From assembly GCA_001603955.1 (NCBI GenBank), contig LVAA01000079.1:47442-111441 (forward strand): a stretch of 64,000 bases of DNA, in the 5' to 3' direction. This document shows positions 16,205-25,514 of this stretch, piece after piece. Under the pieces are notes generated by a model, which worked only from the letters and a program-made list of their open reading frames with translations, was not told the DNA's origin and ran no database searches. Each line of letters begins with the position of its first letter. The first letter of the stretch is position 1. The DNA is from Syntrophobacterales bacterium Delta_02 (GTDB lineage: Bacteria > Desulfobacterota > Syntrophorhabdia > Syntrophorhabdales > Syntrophorhabdaceae). Both the position numbers and the translations under genes were made by a program.

Positions 16205-17314
16205 GTGAACGTGAGAATATTCGATATAGAGAAAGACCATGCCGCGATCAAGGCAGAACTCGTGAGAACATTCGAGAAGGTACTCTCCTCCGGGGAATAC
16301 ATCCTCGGCAAAGAGGTCAGGTCCTTTGAAGAGGCCTTCGCCGCCTACGTGGGCACGAGGTATGCCGTCGGTGTCGCGAGCGGTACCGACGCGATCAAGA
16401 TAGGCGGGCTTGCCCTCGGCCTTAAGGAGGGAGACAAGTTCGTCACCACGCCTAACACGTACATCGCCACGGCGATGGCCCTCTCCGAGGCCGGCCTCGT
16501 TCCCCGCTTCTGCGACATCGAGGAAGACTCCTACAACATGGACCCCGCCGCGCTCGAAGAGCTTCTCGGCAAAGAGAAGGACATAAAGCTTTGCGTACCC
16601 GTCCACCTCTACGGGCAGCCCTGCCGGATGGACGAGATCGCGGACATCTGCGCGCGGCATGGCGTCAGGATCATGGAAGATGCCTGCCAGGCCCACGGCT
16701 CCCGTTACAGGGACCGAAATGCCGGGACCTTGAGCGACGTGGCCGCCTTCAGTTTCTATCCCACGAAGAACCTCGGATGCTATGGGGACGGCGGAATCGT
16801 CGTTACCGACAGCGAGGAGACCTTCGGGAAGATGCTCATGCTCCGCGCCCACGGCCAGTCCGACAGGCATGTCCACGACATCCAGGGTTTTGTCTCCCGT
16901 CTCGATGAACTGCAGGCCGCCCTGCTTGCCGTCAAGCTTCCCCATCTCGACGAGTGGAACAGGCGGCGCAGGCACAACGCCTCGCTGTACGACGGGGGCC
17001 TCGAGGGCCTGCCCATCTCCCGGCCTGTCACGGTGCCTCATGCCTTCCACGTCTATCACCTTTACGTCATTGCCGCCAACGAACGGGAGGCGTTGAGGGC
17101 GTACCTGGGTGAAAGGGGGATCACCACCCTCGTCCACTACCCGACACCCATCCACCTTCAGAAGGTCTACGGCAACCTCGGGTACGGCGAAGGCTCCTTC
17201 CCGAAAGCCGAGAAAGCGTCGCGGCAGATCATCTCCCTGCCCGTCCATCCGTCGTTGCGGGAAGAGGAGATCGCTTTCGTATGTCAAACGATCGGTGAAT
17301 TCTACGGAAGATGA
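16205..17314 (+). CDS. DegT/DnrJ/EryC1 family PLP-dependent sugar aminotransferase
   Basis: A 369-residue aspartate-aminotransferase-fold enzyme. The PLP-binding lysine sits in FSFYPTKNLGCYGDGG (about residues 181-196), and EDACQAHGS carries the cofactor-ring Asp. It probably converts a keto nucleotide sugar, such as the product of the preceding dehydrogenase-like enzyme, to an amino sugar for LPS. The start is a GTG at 16205. It overlaps the next glycosyltransferase by 4 bp (ATGA). Confidence 0.92.
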   Translation: MNVRIFDIEKDHAAIKAELVRTFEKVLSSGEYILGKEVRSFEEAFAAYVGTRYAVGVASGTDAIKIGGLALGLKEGDKFVTTPNTYIATAMALSEAGLVPRFCDIEEDSYNMDPAALEELLGKEKDIKLCVPVHLYGQPCRMDEIADICARHGVRIMEDACQAHGSRYRDRNAGTLSDVAAFSFYPTKNLGCYGDGGIVVTDSEETFGKMLMLRAHGQSDRHVHDIQGFVSRLDELQAALLAVKLPHLDEWNRRRRHNASLYDGGLEGLPISRPVTVPHAFHVYHLYVIAANEREALRAYLGERGITTLVHYPTPIHLQKVYGNLGYGEGSFPKAEKASRQIISLPVHPSLREEEIAFVCQTIGEFYGR

Positions 17315-18444
17315 AGGTACTTCACCTCTTCAGTGACTGGAAATGGACAGGGCCTGCCGAACCGGTGCTCTCCCTCTGCGAGAACCTCGGAAACGAGGGC
17401 GTCGACGTCGTCCTCGCCTACAGGAAGACACCCGTCGACTTCCACGAGAGGACCGTCGACAGTCAGGCCCGGGCGAGAGGGCTCCGCTGCTTTGAGGGCT
17501 TAAGGCTCAACAGGTATTTCTCCGCCCGCGACTGGTGGCATGACCTCACATCCTTCAACCCTTACGTGGAGAGGGAAAGGTTCGACATCGTCCACACCCA
17601 TCTTTCCCACGATTACTTCACCGCCGTCACGGCGCTCGCCTTTTCCAGGGCACGCCCCCTGCTCATCAGGACGGACCACAAGCGGGACGGGCTCCCCGCG
17701 AACACTTTCATGTCCTGGGCCATGGCGAGAACGGATGGGCTTGTGACCCACAGCGAAAGGCTCGCCGCGCGCGACAGGGCAAGCTTCGCCTTTCCCGAAG
17801 AGCGCCTTCGCGTCATCCCGCCGGGGATCAAGCCTTACGACGGGCCGGTAAAGGACCTGCGCGCCGAACTCGGGATCGCTCCGGACGAACGCGTCATCGG
17901 CGTCATCGGGAGGCTCAAGCCCGACCGCGGCTACGATGTCATCCTCGGGGCCTTCGCCATGCTGAGGTCCCGCGTGGACAAGGTCAAGCTCGTCATCGTG
18001 GGCCGCAGTTCCCAGATAGAGGCGAGCGTCATGAAACCGCTCAAGGAACTTAACATCGAGAAAGATGTCGTGATCGCCGGGTACCGCATCGATGACTACT
18101 TTTCGATGATACACACCTTCGACCTCTACATCATGATGCGCGCCGGAAGTGACGGCAGCGGCCGGGCGCTCCGGGAGGTGCTCAGCATGGGGCGGCCGGC
18201 CATCGTCTCCGACAGGGGGATGCTCCCCGATCTCGTGGACGACGGCAGGACCGGGTATGTCACGACCTGGGACGCGGCGGACCTCGCCGGCAAGATGGAG
18301 CTTCTCGTCAGCGACGCCGCCAGACGGCGCGCCTTCGGGGAGAACGCCCGGAACCGTGCCGACAGGGAGTGGAGTTTCCGCCTCCAGGCGAAGGCCATGA
18401 AGAACTTCTATGATTCCCTCCTCGCCATGGGCAGGCGCGCGTGA
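17311..18444 (+). CDS. Glycosyltransferase family 4
   Basis: A 377-residue GT-B enzyme. The acceptor half contains LFSDWKWTGPAEPVLSLC and FDIVHTHLSHDY. The donor half has GVIGRLKPDRGYDVILGAF and KLVIVGRSS, and the E-x7-E region is altered to SGRALREVLSMGRPAIVSD. It has no membrane segment. It transfers a sugar in LPS core or O-antigen assembly; donor and acceptor cannot be told. It is coupled by overlap to the aminotransferase. Confidence 0.88.
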   Translation: MKVLHLFSDWKWTGPAEPVLSLCENLGNEGVDVVLAYRKTPVDFHERTVDSQARARGLRCFEGLRLNRYFSARDWWHDLTSFNPYVERERFDIVHTHLSHDYFTAVTALAFSRARPLLIRTDHKRDGLPANTFMSWAMARTDGLVTHSERLAARDRASFAFPEERLRVIPPGIKPYDGPVKDLRAELGIAPDERVIGVIGRLKPDRGYDVILGAFAMLRSRVDKVKLVIVGRSSQIEASVMKPLKELNIEKDVVIAGYRIDDYFSMIHTFDLYIMMRAGSDGSGRALREVLSMGRPAIVSDRGMLPDLVDDGRTGYVTTWDAADLAGKMELLVSDAARRRAFGENARNRADREWSFRLQAKAMKNFYDSLLAMGRRA

Positions 18445-18485
18445 CCTCCCTCGTCCGGCCCCTCATCTACGCGGAGTGACGAGAG

Positions 18486-19610
18486 ATGAAGATCGGTCTC
18501 GCAATATACAATTTTGACCCCAAGAAAGGCGGCGCCGAACGCTACACCTTCGATCTCGCCCGGAGGCTTGCCGGCAAAGGTCACGCGGTTTGCGTCTTCT
18601 GCGCCCGCGGCGTCGAGACGGAAGGAGTAGACCTTATACGGCTTCGCACGAATTCCTTCCCCCGGTGGCGCAGGAATCTCTCCTTCGCCCTCACGCACAG
18701 GCAGGCCCTCGGCAGGGTCCGTCCCGACATCATGCTGGGCTATGGCAACATCCTCGACCTCGACGTTTACCAGAGCCACGGAGGGGTGCAGAGCATCTGG
18801 ATGGACAGGGAGATCGCGAGCTGCGGGGCCGGGGCGGAACGGAATGTGAAGGCATTGCTCCTCCGGTACAGCCTCAACCAGGCCATCCAGCGCTGGATAG
18901 AGGGATACTCCGTGAAAAGGCGCAGGTTCACGAGGATAGTGGCCATATCCGACATGGTCCGGGACCACATGTCGTCGTACTACGGCATCGACAGGGACGC
19001 CTTCGACGTCGTCTACAACGGTGTCGACACGGACCGTTTCAGGCCGGCGCCTGAGAGACCGGCAGGCCCCACGACCGTCCTCTTCTGCGCCGGGAATTTC
19101 AGGCTCAAGGGGCTCGCCCCCCTCATCGAGGCAATGGGAAGGACGGTACGGCAGGGAAGGGACGTGCGGCTCACCGTGATGGGGCGGGGGAAAAAGGAGA
19201 GGTACCGGGGCCTCATCGACGCGGCGGGCATCGCGGACCGCGTGACCTTCACGGGAGAGCGCTCCGCGCCGGAGGAGGTCTACCGCGAAGCCCATGTGCT
19301 TGCCCACCCCACCTACTACGACGCCTGCTCGCTGACCACGATGGAGGGCATGGCATCGGGACTGCCCGTCATCACCACCCGCTGGAACGGGGCCTCAGCC
19401 TTCGTCTCTCCCGATGAGGGTTATGTCATTGACGAGGCGGATAACATCGAGGCCTTGAGCGCGGCCATCTGTGCCCTTGCCGACCCGGCAAGACAGGAGG
19501 CCATGGGGAGGAACGCCCGGAAGAAGATGGAGTCCTTCACCATGGAACGCAACGCCGACGAGATGGAGGCGGTGCTCCTCAAGGCCTTGGAACGGAAGAA
19601 AAGGCGGTGA
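18486..19610 (+). CDS. Glycosyltransferase family 4, WaaG-like
   Basis: A 374-residue GT-B enzyme whose start IGLAIYNFDPKKGGAERYTF, with YQSHGGVQSIW and YNGVDTDRFRP, resembles WaaG (LPS core alpha-1,3-glucosyltransferase I). The donor site has AHPTYYDACSLTTMEGMASG with the E-x7 retaining signature. WaaG adds the first hexose to heptose II. The gene starts 42 bp after the previous stop and is followed after 3 bp by a GT2. Confidence 0.87.
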   Translation: MKIGLAIYNFDPKKGGAERYTFDLARRLAGKGHAVCVFCARGVETEGVDLIRLRTNSFPRWRRNLSFALTHRQALGRVRPDIMLGYGNILDLDVYQSHGGVQSIWMDREIASCGAGAERNVKALLLRYSLNQAIQRWIEGYSVKRRRFTRIVAISDMVRDHMSSYYGIDRDAFDVVYNGVDTDRFRPAPERPAGPTTVLFCAGNFRLKGLAPLIEAMGRTVRQGRDVRLTVMGRGKKERYRGLIDAAGIADRVTFTGERSAPEEVYREAHVLAHPTYYDACSLTTMEGMASGLPVITTRWNGASAFVSPDEGYVIDEADNIEALSAAICALADPARQEAMGRNARKKMESFTMERNADEMEAVLLKALERKKRR

Positions 19611-19613
19611 CCG

Positions 19614-20510
19614 GTGGCAAGGGAGAACCCCCTCGTATCCGTTATCATACCAACCTATAATTACGGGAGATACCTGTCCGGGGCCATCGAGTCCTGCCTG
19701 AGACAATCCTACGGCAACCTGGAGGTCATCGTCATCGACGACGGGTCGACGGACACCACGGGAGAAATCGTGAAGAGCATCGGCGACCCCCGGGTCCTGT
19801 ACCGCTACCAGGAAAACCAGGGCGTCTCCGCGGCGCGCAACAGGGGGCTCAGGGAGGCGAAGGGAGACTTCATCGTCTTTCTCGACGCCGATGACCGTCT
19901 CACCGGGGACTCGATCGAAGTCCGGCTTTCCGTCATACTTCAGGACGGGGACATCGATTTCGTGACCTCGACGACCTTTTCCATGGACGACACCGGCAGG
20001 ACCTCCTTCCGCCCTGACAAGACGCTCAAGGACACGGTCTCCACCGGCCTGACCGAGGCCCTCCTTCTGAAGCGCATACCCCACGCGACATGCGCGGTGC
20101 TGATGAGGGCGAACCACGTCAGGAAGTTCGAGTTCGCCACCAACCTCGACAATGGAGAGGACCTCCTCTTCTTCGCAAAGGTGTTCTTCGAAAGGAAGGG
20201 GTGCTTTCTTTCACGACCCACGGCCGCCGCCTACAGCCATCCCGACAGCCTCCGCCATAACATTGCGAACCTTAAAAGACAGGGTACGGACCTCGTCGAG
20301 GCGATCTTCGACGACCCCTATTTCGGGGGGAGGCTTGAGCACATAAGAAGACCCTTCGCCGCCAACCGCCGCGTCGAGCTTTTCCGGCGGTTCTACCGTT
20401 CGGGGGACTTCAAGCTGGCACGGGAGCATTACCGGAAGGCCCTCTCTCTCGAGCCCTCGAGAATATTCAAGATCGACTACCTCTTTAAATTCATCAGAAC
20501 GTGGTTCTGA
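19614..20510 (+). CDS. Glycosyltransferase family 2
   Basis: A 298-residue GT-A enzyme. SVIIPTYNYGRYLSGAIESC opens it, VIVIDDGSTDTTGEI binds the nucleotide, and FLDADDR carries the metal-binding DxD. The start is a GTG at 19614. As the last gene of the LPS cluster it likely adds an outer core or O-chain sugar. A family D repeat begins 7 bp after its stop. Confidence 0.9.
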   Translation: MARENPLVSVIIPTYNYGRYLSGAIESCLRQSYGNLEVIVIDDGSTDTTGEIVKSIGDPRVLYRYQENQGVSAARNRGLREAKGDFIVFLDADDRLTGDSIEVRLSVILQDGDIDFVTSTTFSMDDTGRTSFRPDKTLKDTVSTGLTEALLLKRIPHATCAVLMRANHVRKFEFATNLDNGEDLLFFAKVFFERKGCFLSRPTAAAYSHPDSLRHNIANLKRQGTDLVEAIFDDPYFGGRLEHIRRPFAANRRVELFRRFYRSGDFKLAREHYRKALSLEPSRIFKIDYLFKFIRTWF

Positions 20511-20516
20511 AAAAAG

Positions 20517-20640
20517 AATAACCAATAGCCAGAATGATACAGGCAGTCCCTTCTTCCCTTCCCTTTGGTCAATTCGTTATTGGTGAATTGGTCATTATCT
20601 TCTTCATTGGTCATTGGAATTTGGTCATTGGTCATTATCG
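20517..20640. repeat. Intergenic repeat family D (ATTGGTCATTGG type)
   Basis: A short left arm (AATAACCAATAGCC) and a longer right arm (20571-20640) built from TTGGTCATT units fill the space between two convergent genes. The right arm reaches into the last codons of the radical SAM gene, whose TAA stop lies in it. A larger copy is at 57336-57568. Confidence 0.75.
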
Positions 20641-21660
20641 TTTTTCTATCATCCTCCCTATCACCCTTTCCCTTCCGCTTATGACCTCGAAGCTTCCCCT
20701 TTCGGCACCTGACGGGTCCCAGCGAAGAGCAATACCCAGCGATGCAAAATGCCTCAGGTTCTCCCTCCTGTAGCCCACGAGGAGAGGGATATCGTTCCTG
20801 TGGAGGACCACCGTGACCTCCTTCGGGCCTTTGATCTTCCCGAGAACGGATCCCAGTGCGTCGCGGAATATGCGTGACTGCACGAGATTGCCGAAAGCGG
20901 GATGATAGAATCCCCCGGCGACCATCTCCTTGACCATCTCATTGTCCGTAAGACCCACGTTAGCCACGTCTATTCCCGCCTCCAGGGCCCTGCGGTAGAT
21001 GAGCGCCGCCCTCTCGAGGGCTTCTTCGAAGGGAATGGGCGTGAACCCCCCCTTCTCGTAAAGCCCGTACAGGGGCGTGTTCCTGAAAACAACGAGAGGG
21101 TAGATCCGGATGTATTCCGGTCCCAGTCTCACCATGTTCTCCACCGTTTCCTCGATATCGCTCATCGTCTCGCCGGGCAGACCCACCATGAACTGAAGGG
21201 CAAGGCCGAAACCCTCCCCGAGGAGCCTTTCGTAGGCCCGAAAAAGGTCCTCGGCCGTGTGGGCCCTGTTCAACGCGGCAAGAACAGTGTCGTTGAAGGT
21301 GGGAATGCCGAGCTCAACGAGGCGCACACCGTTGCTCTTGAGTATATCGATCGTGTCGTCCCGGAGCGGTACGGGTTTCGTGGAAAGGCGAAAACCCCTT
21401 ACGACACCGCGATGGGCGTCGAAGAACGAAAAAAGCCTCTCCAGGTCGGCGGGTTCCACCCCGAAGATGTTTCCTCCGAAGAGGCCCACCTCGCAGGCTT
21501 CGGACCTGCCGCTTAAGGCGCGGTCGATCCTTTCCTTCAGGTCCCTCTCATCGATACCGGTGATGTATCCCTGGTGGCAATAGATACACCGCACAGTGCA
21601 ACCTACGTGGGGAAGGAAGACAGGTATGACCATCATTTCAGGACCTGCTATATTCTCCAT
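20635..21660 (-). CDS. Radical SAM protein (Elp3-like, archaeal/bacterial oxidoreductase type)
   Basis: A 341-residue enzyme with the cluster motif GCTVRCIYC (C-x3-C-x2-C) about 20 residues in, then GLFGGNIFGVEPADLERL and LQFMVGLPGET, typical of the Elp3/COG1243 radical SAM group without the acetyltransferase part. I set the start at the ATG 21658-21660, which has a GGGAG SD 6 bp away; the frame stays open further upstream but that part looks non-coding. The product and substrate are unknown. It is divergent from the PAS-LuxR regulator, across 286 bp with no clear gene and no strong promoter match that I could see. Confidence 0.85.
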   Translation of the reverse strand: MENIAGPEMMVIPVFLPHVGCTVRCIYCHQGYITGIDERDLKERIDRALSGRSEACEVGLFGGNIFGVEPADLERLFSFFDAHRGVVRGFRLSTKPVPLRDDTIDILKSNGVRLVELGIPTFNDTVLAALNRAHTAEDLFRAYERLLGEGFGLALQFMVGLPGETMSDIEETVENMVRLGPEYIRIYPLVVFRNTPLYGLYEKGGFTPIPFEEALERAALIYRRALEAGIDVANVGLTDNEMVKEMVAGGFYHPAFGNLVQSRIFRDALGSVLGKIKGPKEVTVVLHRNDIPLLVGYRRENLRHFASLGIALRWDPSGAERGSFEVISGRERVIGRMIEKR

Positions 21661-21946
21661 CGTTTCTCCCGTGAATGCAAAACCTTTCCGTCCCGCGGAA
21701 GACGTGCCGCCGGGTCCACAAGGGCGCCCCGGGAGCCACCCTGCGCGGGAAGACAATATCAGTATTATCAGAGAAAGATATAGACAAATTCTCCACAGAA
21801 TTCTGCAATGGCCTGCAACACGTCGAATTGACGTCCTTTTTCCATCCCGGCTTTGTTCACGTCGACGGGGACGACCCCGGCAGATTCTTCCCTTTTCATT
21901 CGTCTTATGGTACATACCAGCATATCAGGAACAGAGGTGTCTACAC

Positions 21947-22885
21947 GTGAATACAGACCTTCTCGCCGAACTCATCGAGTTTCTGCCCGATGCCACCTTT
22001 ATTGTCGACAGCGCCCGCAGGGTCGTCGCGTGGAACAAGGCGATCGAGGATATGACAGGGACAAAGAGGGCGGACATGCTGGGACAGAGCTGCCGGGCCT
22101 GCGCGATACCGTTCTATGGCAGGCAAAGGCCTCTTCTCGTCGACGTGGCGGTCCAGGGCGCGGGGACGATGCCCGGCCTGTACGACAGTGTCACGAAGAA
22201 GGGCAACGCCGTCTTCGCCGAGGTCATGGCCGAGCGTATTCGCAATGGACAGGGAGGACGCCTCAGGGCGGTAGCGGTGTCCCTCTCGGATGTTGACGGC
22301 AGGTTCCTGGGCGCCATCGAATCCATACGGGACATCACCGACTGCGCGGGCGCCGAATCGACATGGAGGGAAGCGGAAGAGAAGCTGCGGACCGCCCTGA
22401 CGGAGAAGCAAAGGGCCGAGGAGGCCCTCGGGAAGAGCCGGTTCGACCTGGAGTCAAGGTCAAAGGAACTCAGCGAGCTCAATACGACCCTAAAGGTGCT
22501 GCTGCAGCAGAGAGAACAAAACCAGCGTGACCTCGAGGAAAGGATACTGTCGAACATCGAGGCCCAGGTGATGCCATTTGTTCAGAAACTAAAGAAATGC
22601 AGGCTCGACGCGAACCACATGGCGTACGTGACGATGATCGAATCGGGGCTCAACGGTATCGCCTCCACCTTTTCCAGGAAGATAAGCCGGCAATACTCCA
22701 GCCTGACACCTGCCGAGATCCAGGTCGCCAACCTTATCAGGACCGGTAAGACCACGAAGGAGATCGGAGAACTCCTCGGCGTATCCCCCGGGGCGATCAA
22801 TTTCCACCGGAACAACATCCGCAAGAAACTCGGTCTGAACAGGAAGAAGATCAATCTCGTATCCTTTCTCTCATCGCTGTCCTGA
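21947..22885 (+). CDS. PAS domain transcriptional regulator with LuxR-type HTH
   Basis: A 312-residue protein. A PAS domain (about residues 5-125, FLPDATFIVDSARRVVAWNKAI) leads to a coiled coil (140-195). A C-terminal LuxR/GerE-type helix-turn-helix follows (LTPAEIQVANLIRTGKTTKEIGELLGVS). I chose the GTG at 21947, where PAS homology begins; the frame is open further upstream but lacks homology. A soluble PAS sensor coupled to DNA binding suggests control by a small ligand or redox state. The 218 bp after it, before the MCP gene, hold no gene that I can see. Confidence 0.88.
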   Translation: MNTDLLAELIEFLPDATFIVDSARRVVAWNKAIEDMTGTKRADMLGQSCRACAIPFYGRQRPLLVDVAVQGAGTMPGLYDSVTKKGNAVFAEVMAERIRNGQGGRLRAVAVSLSDVDGRFLGAIESIRDITDCAGAESTWREAEEKLRTALTEKQRAEEALGKSRFDLESRSKELSELNTTLKVLLQQREQNQRDLEERILSNIEAQVMPFVQKLKKCRLDANHMAYVTMIESGLNGIASTFSRKISRQYSSLTPAEIQVANLIRTGKTTKEIGELLGVSPGAINFHRNNIRKKLGLNRKKINLVSFLSSLS

Positions 22886-23103
22886 TATAAGCCAATACCT
22901 TACATTCCACTCCTACTATTTTCATATTACCTCTGCTTAAGCGCTGTGAGCCGAAAACGAAAACCAATTTAGAGGACGATAAAGGGGCTCGAAACACCTC
23001 CCTCGATGTCGTCCCGCATGGCACTGACACAGTCGGACACCAATGCTCGTACCCCACGCCGCGGTCATGCGGACCCACACATACTCAAAAGGAGGAAGAA
23101 GCG

Positions 23104-24768
23104 ATGAAACTGGGTAACATGAGGATAGGATCTCGTCTTGCAGCCGGGTTCGGTATTGTCACGCTCTTGCTGGTCATCATGGCCGTTCTCGGGGTGATGG
23201 GCCTCAAGTCCATGGGCGACAACATGGACCGCATAGTGAAGGAGGGAAACCACAAGGTTGAGCTGGCCAGGGCCGCCAATACAGCCCTGTCGGACCTCAC
23301 GGAGGGCATCCTCACCATGACGTCCCTCGACGACAAAAAGACACACGAGAAGGCAAAGGCAAAGATAGCGGCAGCCAGAACGACATACCGGGAGTCGCTC
23401 GACGAACTGCAAAAGATCGACAGGTCCCAGAAGGGAAAGGAGATACTCCAGAAGTTCCAGAGCTGCGTCGACCAGGGGAAAGAGGCTAACATCAGGATAG
23501 TGGAGCTTCTCAACGCGGGCAAGCTCAAGGAAGCGGCACAGCTCAACGCTGAGAAGGCACGGCCGGCGACGGAAAAAGGGCAGGCGGCTCTCGTCGAAAT
23601 GGTGAAGTACCAGACGGAACAGATGAACGAGCTCTATAACGGGAGCGTCCGGACGCAGGAGAGCACGAGGAATGTCCTTGTCGGCATAGGGGTCTTCGCC
23701 CTGCTCTTCTCGGTATTCATCGCCCTGTTCATCACGAGAAGCATCACGGTGCCCGTCTCTCAGGCGCTTTCCGTCTCCCACCGCCTCGCCGAGGGCGACC
23801 TCACGATGACGGTGGAGGTGAAGACCAGCGACGAGATGGGGCAATTGCTCACGGCCATGCGCAACATGGTGGAGAGGCTCCGCGAGGTGGTGGCCAACGT
23901 GAATAACGCGGCGGGGAACGTCACTTCCGGCAGCCGGCAGATGAGCGCCGGGTCGCAGCAGATCTCCGAGGGGGCCACCGAGCAGGCGGCTTCCGCGGAA
24001 GAGGTCTCGTCGTCCATGGAGGAGATGTCCTCCAATATAAAACAGAATGCCGACAACGCCCACCAAACGGAAAAGATCGCCCTCAAGGCGGCCGATGACG
24101 CCAGGGACGGCGGGCAGGCCGTGGCGGAAACGGTGTCCGCCATGAAGGAGATAGCCACGAAAATATCCATCATCGAGGAGATCGCACGGCAGACGAACCT
24201 CCTCGCTCTCAACGCGGCCATTGAGGCGGCGCGCGCCGGGGAACACGGAAAAGGCTTCGCCGTTGTGGCCACGGAGGTGAGAAAACTGGCAGAGAGAAGC
24301 CAGCTTGCCGCGGGAGAGATCAGCAAGCTCTCCTCTTCCAGTGTTGAGGTCGCGGAGAGAGCGGGGGAGCTTCTCACAAAGATCGTGCCCGACATCCAGC
24401 GAACGGCGGAACTCGTCCAGGAGATCAGTGCGGCCAGCAACGAGCAGAATACGGGGTCGGAGCAGATCAACAAGGCGATCCAGCAGCTCGACCAGGTCAT
24501 CCAGCGCAACGCCTCGGCAACGGAGCAGATGGCCTCCACGTCCGAGGAGCTCTCAAGTCAGGCGGAACTGCTGATGGACGCCATCGCTTTCTTCAGGATC
24601 GACGGAACGGGGAGGAGCACTTTGCAAAGATCGCACAACACCGTCATGCCGGCCCTGGCTGCTGCCCCGAAGAAGGCGGCGGTAACGGGAACCGTCCCGG
24701 GCATCCAGCTCGACCTGGGGGCGGGCGGCGTCAACGAAAAGCCGGACAGCGAATTCGAGAGATCGTGA
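23104..24768 (+). CDS. Methyl-accepting chemotaxis protein
   Basis: A 554-residue receptor. A first membrane helix (about 12-33), a four-helix-bundle periplasmic sensor (35-195), a second membrane helix (196-217) and a HAMP domain (218-270) precede the signalling domain. The hairpin tip, [20 protein letters not shown], is the CheA/CheW contact region. No CheR-docking pentapeptide is seen at the C-terminus. A strong SD (AAAAGGAGG) precedes the ATG. A cheW gene follows, but no cheA is in the window. Confidence 0.95.
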   Translation: MKLGNMRIGSRLAAGFGIVTLLLVIMAVLGVMGLKSMGDNMDRIVKEGNHKVELARAANTALSDLTEGILTMTSLDDKKTHEKAKAKIAAARTTYRESLDELQKIDRSQKGKEILQKFQSCVDQGKEANIRIVELLNAGKLKEAAQLNAEKARPATEKGQAALVEMVKYQTEQMNELYNGSVRTQESTRNVLVGIGVFALLFSVFIALFITRSITVPVSQALSVSHRLAEGDLTMTVEVKTSDEMGQLLTAMRNMVERLREVVANVNNAAGNVTSGSRQMSAGSQQISEGATEQAASAEEVSSSMEEMSSNIKQNADNAHQTEKIALKAADDARDGGQAVAETVSAMKEIATKISIIEEIARQTNLLALNAAIEAARAGEHGKGFAVVATEVRKLAERSQLAAGEISKLSSSSVEVAERAGELLTKIVPDIQRTAELVQEISAASNEQNTGSEQINKAIQQLDQVIQRNASATEQMASTSEELSSQAELLMDAIAFFRIDGTGRSTLQRSHNTVMPALAAAPKKAAVTGTVPGIQLDLGAGGVNEKPDSEFERS

Positions 24769-24861
24769 GACGGTCGGAACAGGGATCATCCGGGCAGGTC
24801 TTTGCCGCAGATCCGGGTGGTCCGCGGACCGGTACCGAATCCTAACAAGCAAGGAGAGATC

Positions 24862-25380
24862 ATGAGCGTTCCAGCAATAACAGAAACAAGGCAGTATCTC
24901 ACATTCCACCTGGGCGGTGAGATCTTCGGAATGGATGTATGCCATATCAGGGAAATACTGGAGTTCACTTCCGTCGCCAGGGTACCGGGAACACCGGATT
25001 TCATGAAAGGAGTCATCAACCTTCGGGGAAGCGTTGTCCCCGTGCTCGACATGAGGCTGAAGTTCGGGTTGATGGAGACCGAAAAGACCGTGGACACCTG
25101 CATAATCGTCGTCGAGGTTTCCTTCGAGGGAGAGAAGACCATCATCGGCGCTCTCGTCGATTCCGTGGAAGAGGTCTTCGAACTGGATCCCGACCTCATA
25201 GAACCGGCACCTCGCGTGGGAAGCCATCTCAGAACGGAATTTATCAAAGGGATGGGCAAGAGGGAGGACAGCTTCATCATCATCCTCGATGCCGAGAAGA
25301 TGTTGTCCTCCGAGGAGCTTCTCGTCATGACCGTATCGGCGTCGGATGAGCCTCACGGAGCCCGGGCCGCCAACGAATAA
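24862..25380 (+). CDS. cheW: Chemotaxis scaffold protein CheW
   Basis: A 172-residue CheW-fold protein. Typical marks are YLTFHLGGEIFGMDVCHIRE near the start, VINLRGSVVPVLDMR, and IIGALVDSVEEVFEL. I chose the ATG at 24862 because AAGGAGAGATC precedes it; the open frame runs 20 codons further upstream. It couples the neighbouring receptor to the CheA kinase. The pair may feed a chemotaxis or another Che-like output encoded elsewhere. The 134 bp after its stop contain nothing recognisable. Confidence 0.93.
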   Translation: MSVPAITETRQYLTFHLGGEIFGMDVCHIREILEFTSVARVPGTPDFMKGVINLRGSVVPVLDMRLKFGLMETEKTVDTCIIVVEVSFEGEKTIIGALVDSVEEVFELDPDLIEPAPRVGSHLRTEFIKGMGKREDSFIIILDAEKMLSSEELLVMTVSASDEPHGARAANE

Positions 25381-25514
25381 CACCGCCACATACGGGCGAC
25401 CGTCGACCGGGGCGCGGATGTGGGCGCCCCGGTCTTCGTTCGAGGCCCCTCCCCTGCGCATCTCAGCGAAAGGGGTTGCAAAAAAGGCATCTTTCGGAGC
25501 ACAATGGATAAAGC

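Noticed and set aside
21661..21946. N-terminal extensions of the radical SAM gene (to 21915) and of the PAS-LuxR gene (from 21596) into each other
   Set aside because: The extra residues have no family features, and better starts exist at 21660 (GGGAG) and 21947 (beginning of PAS homology).
23019..23034. TGGCACTGACACAGTC upstream of the MCP gene as a sigma-54 promoter
   Set aside because: The -24 half is good but the -12 position reads GT instead of GC, so the core element fails.
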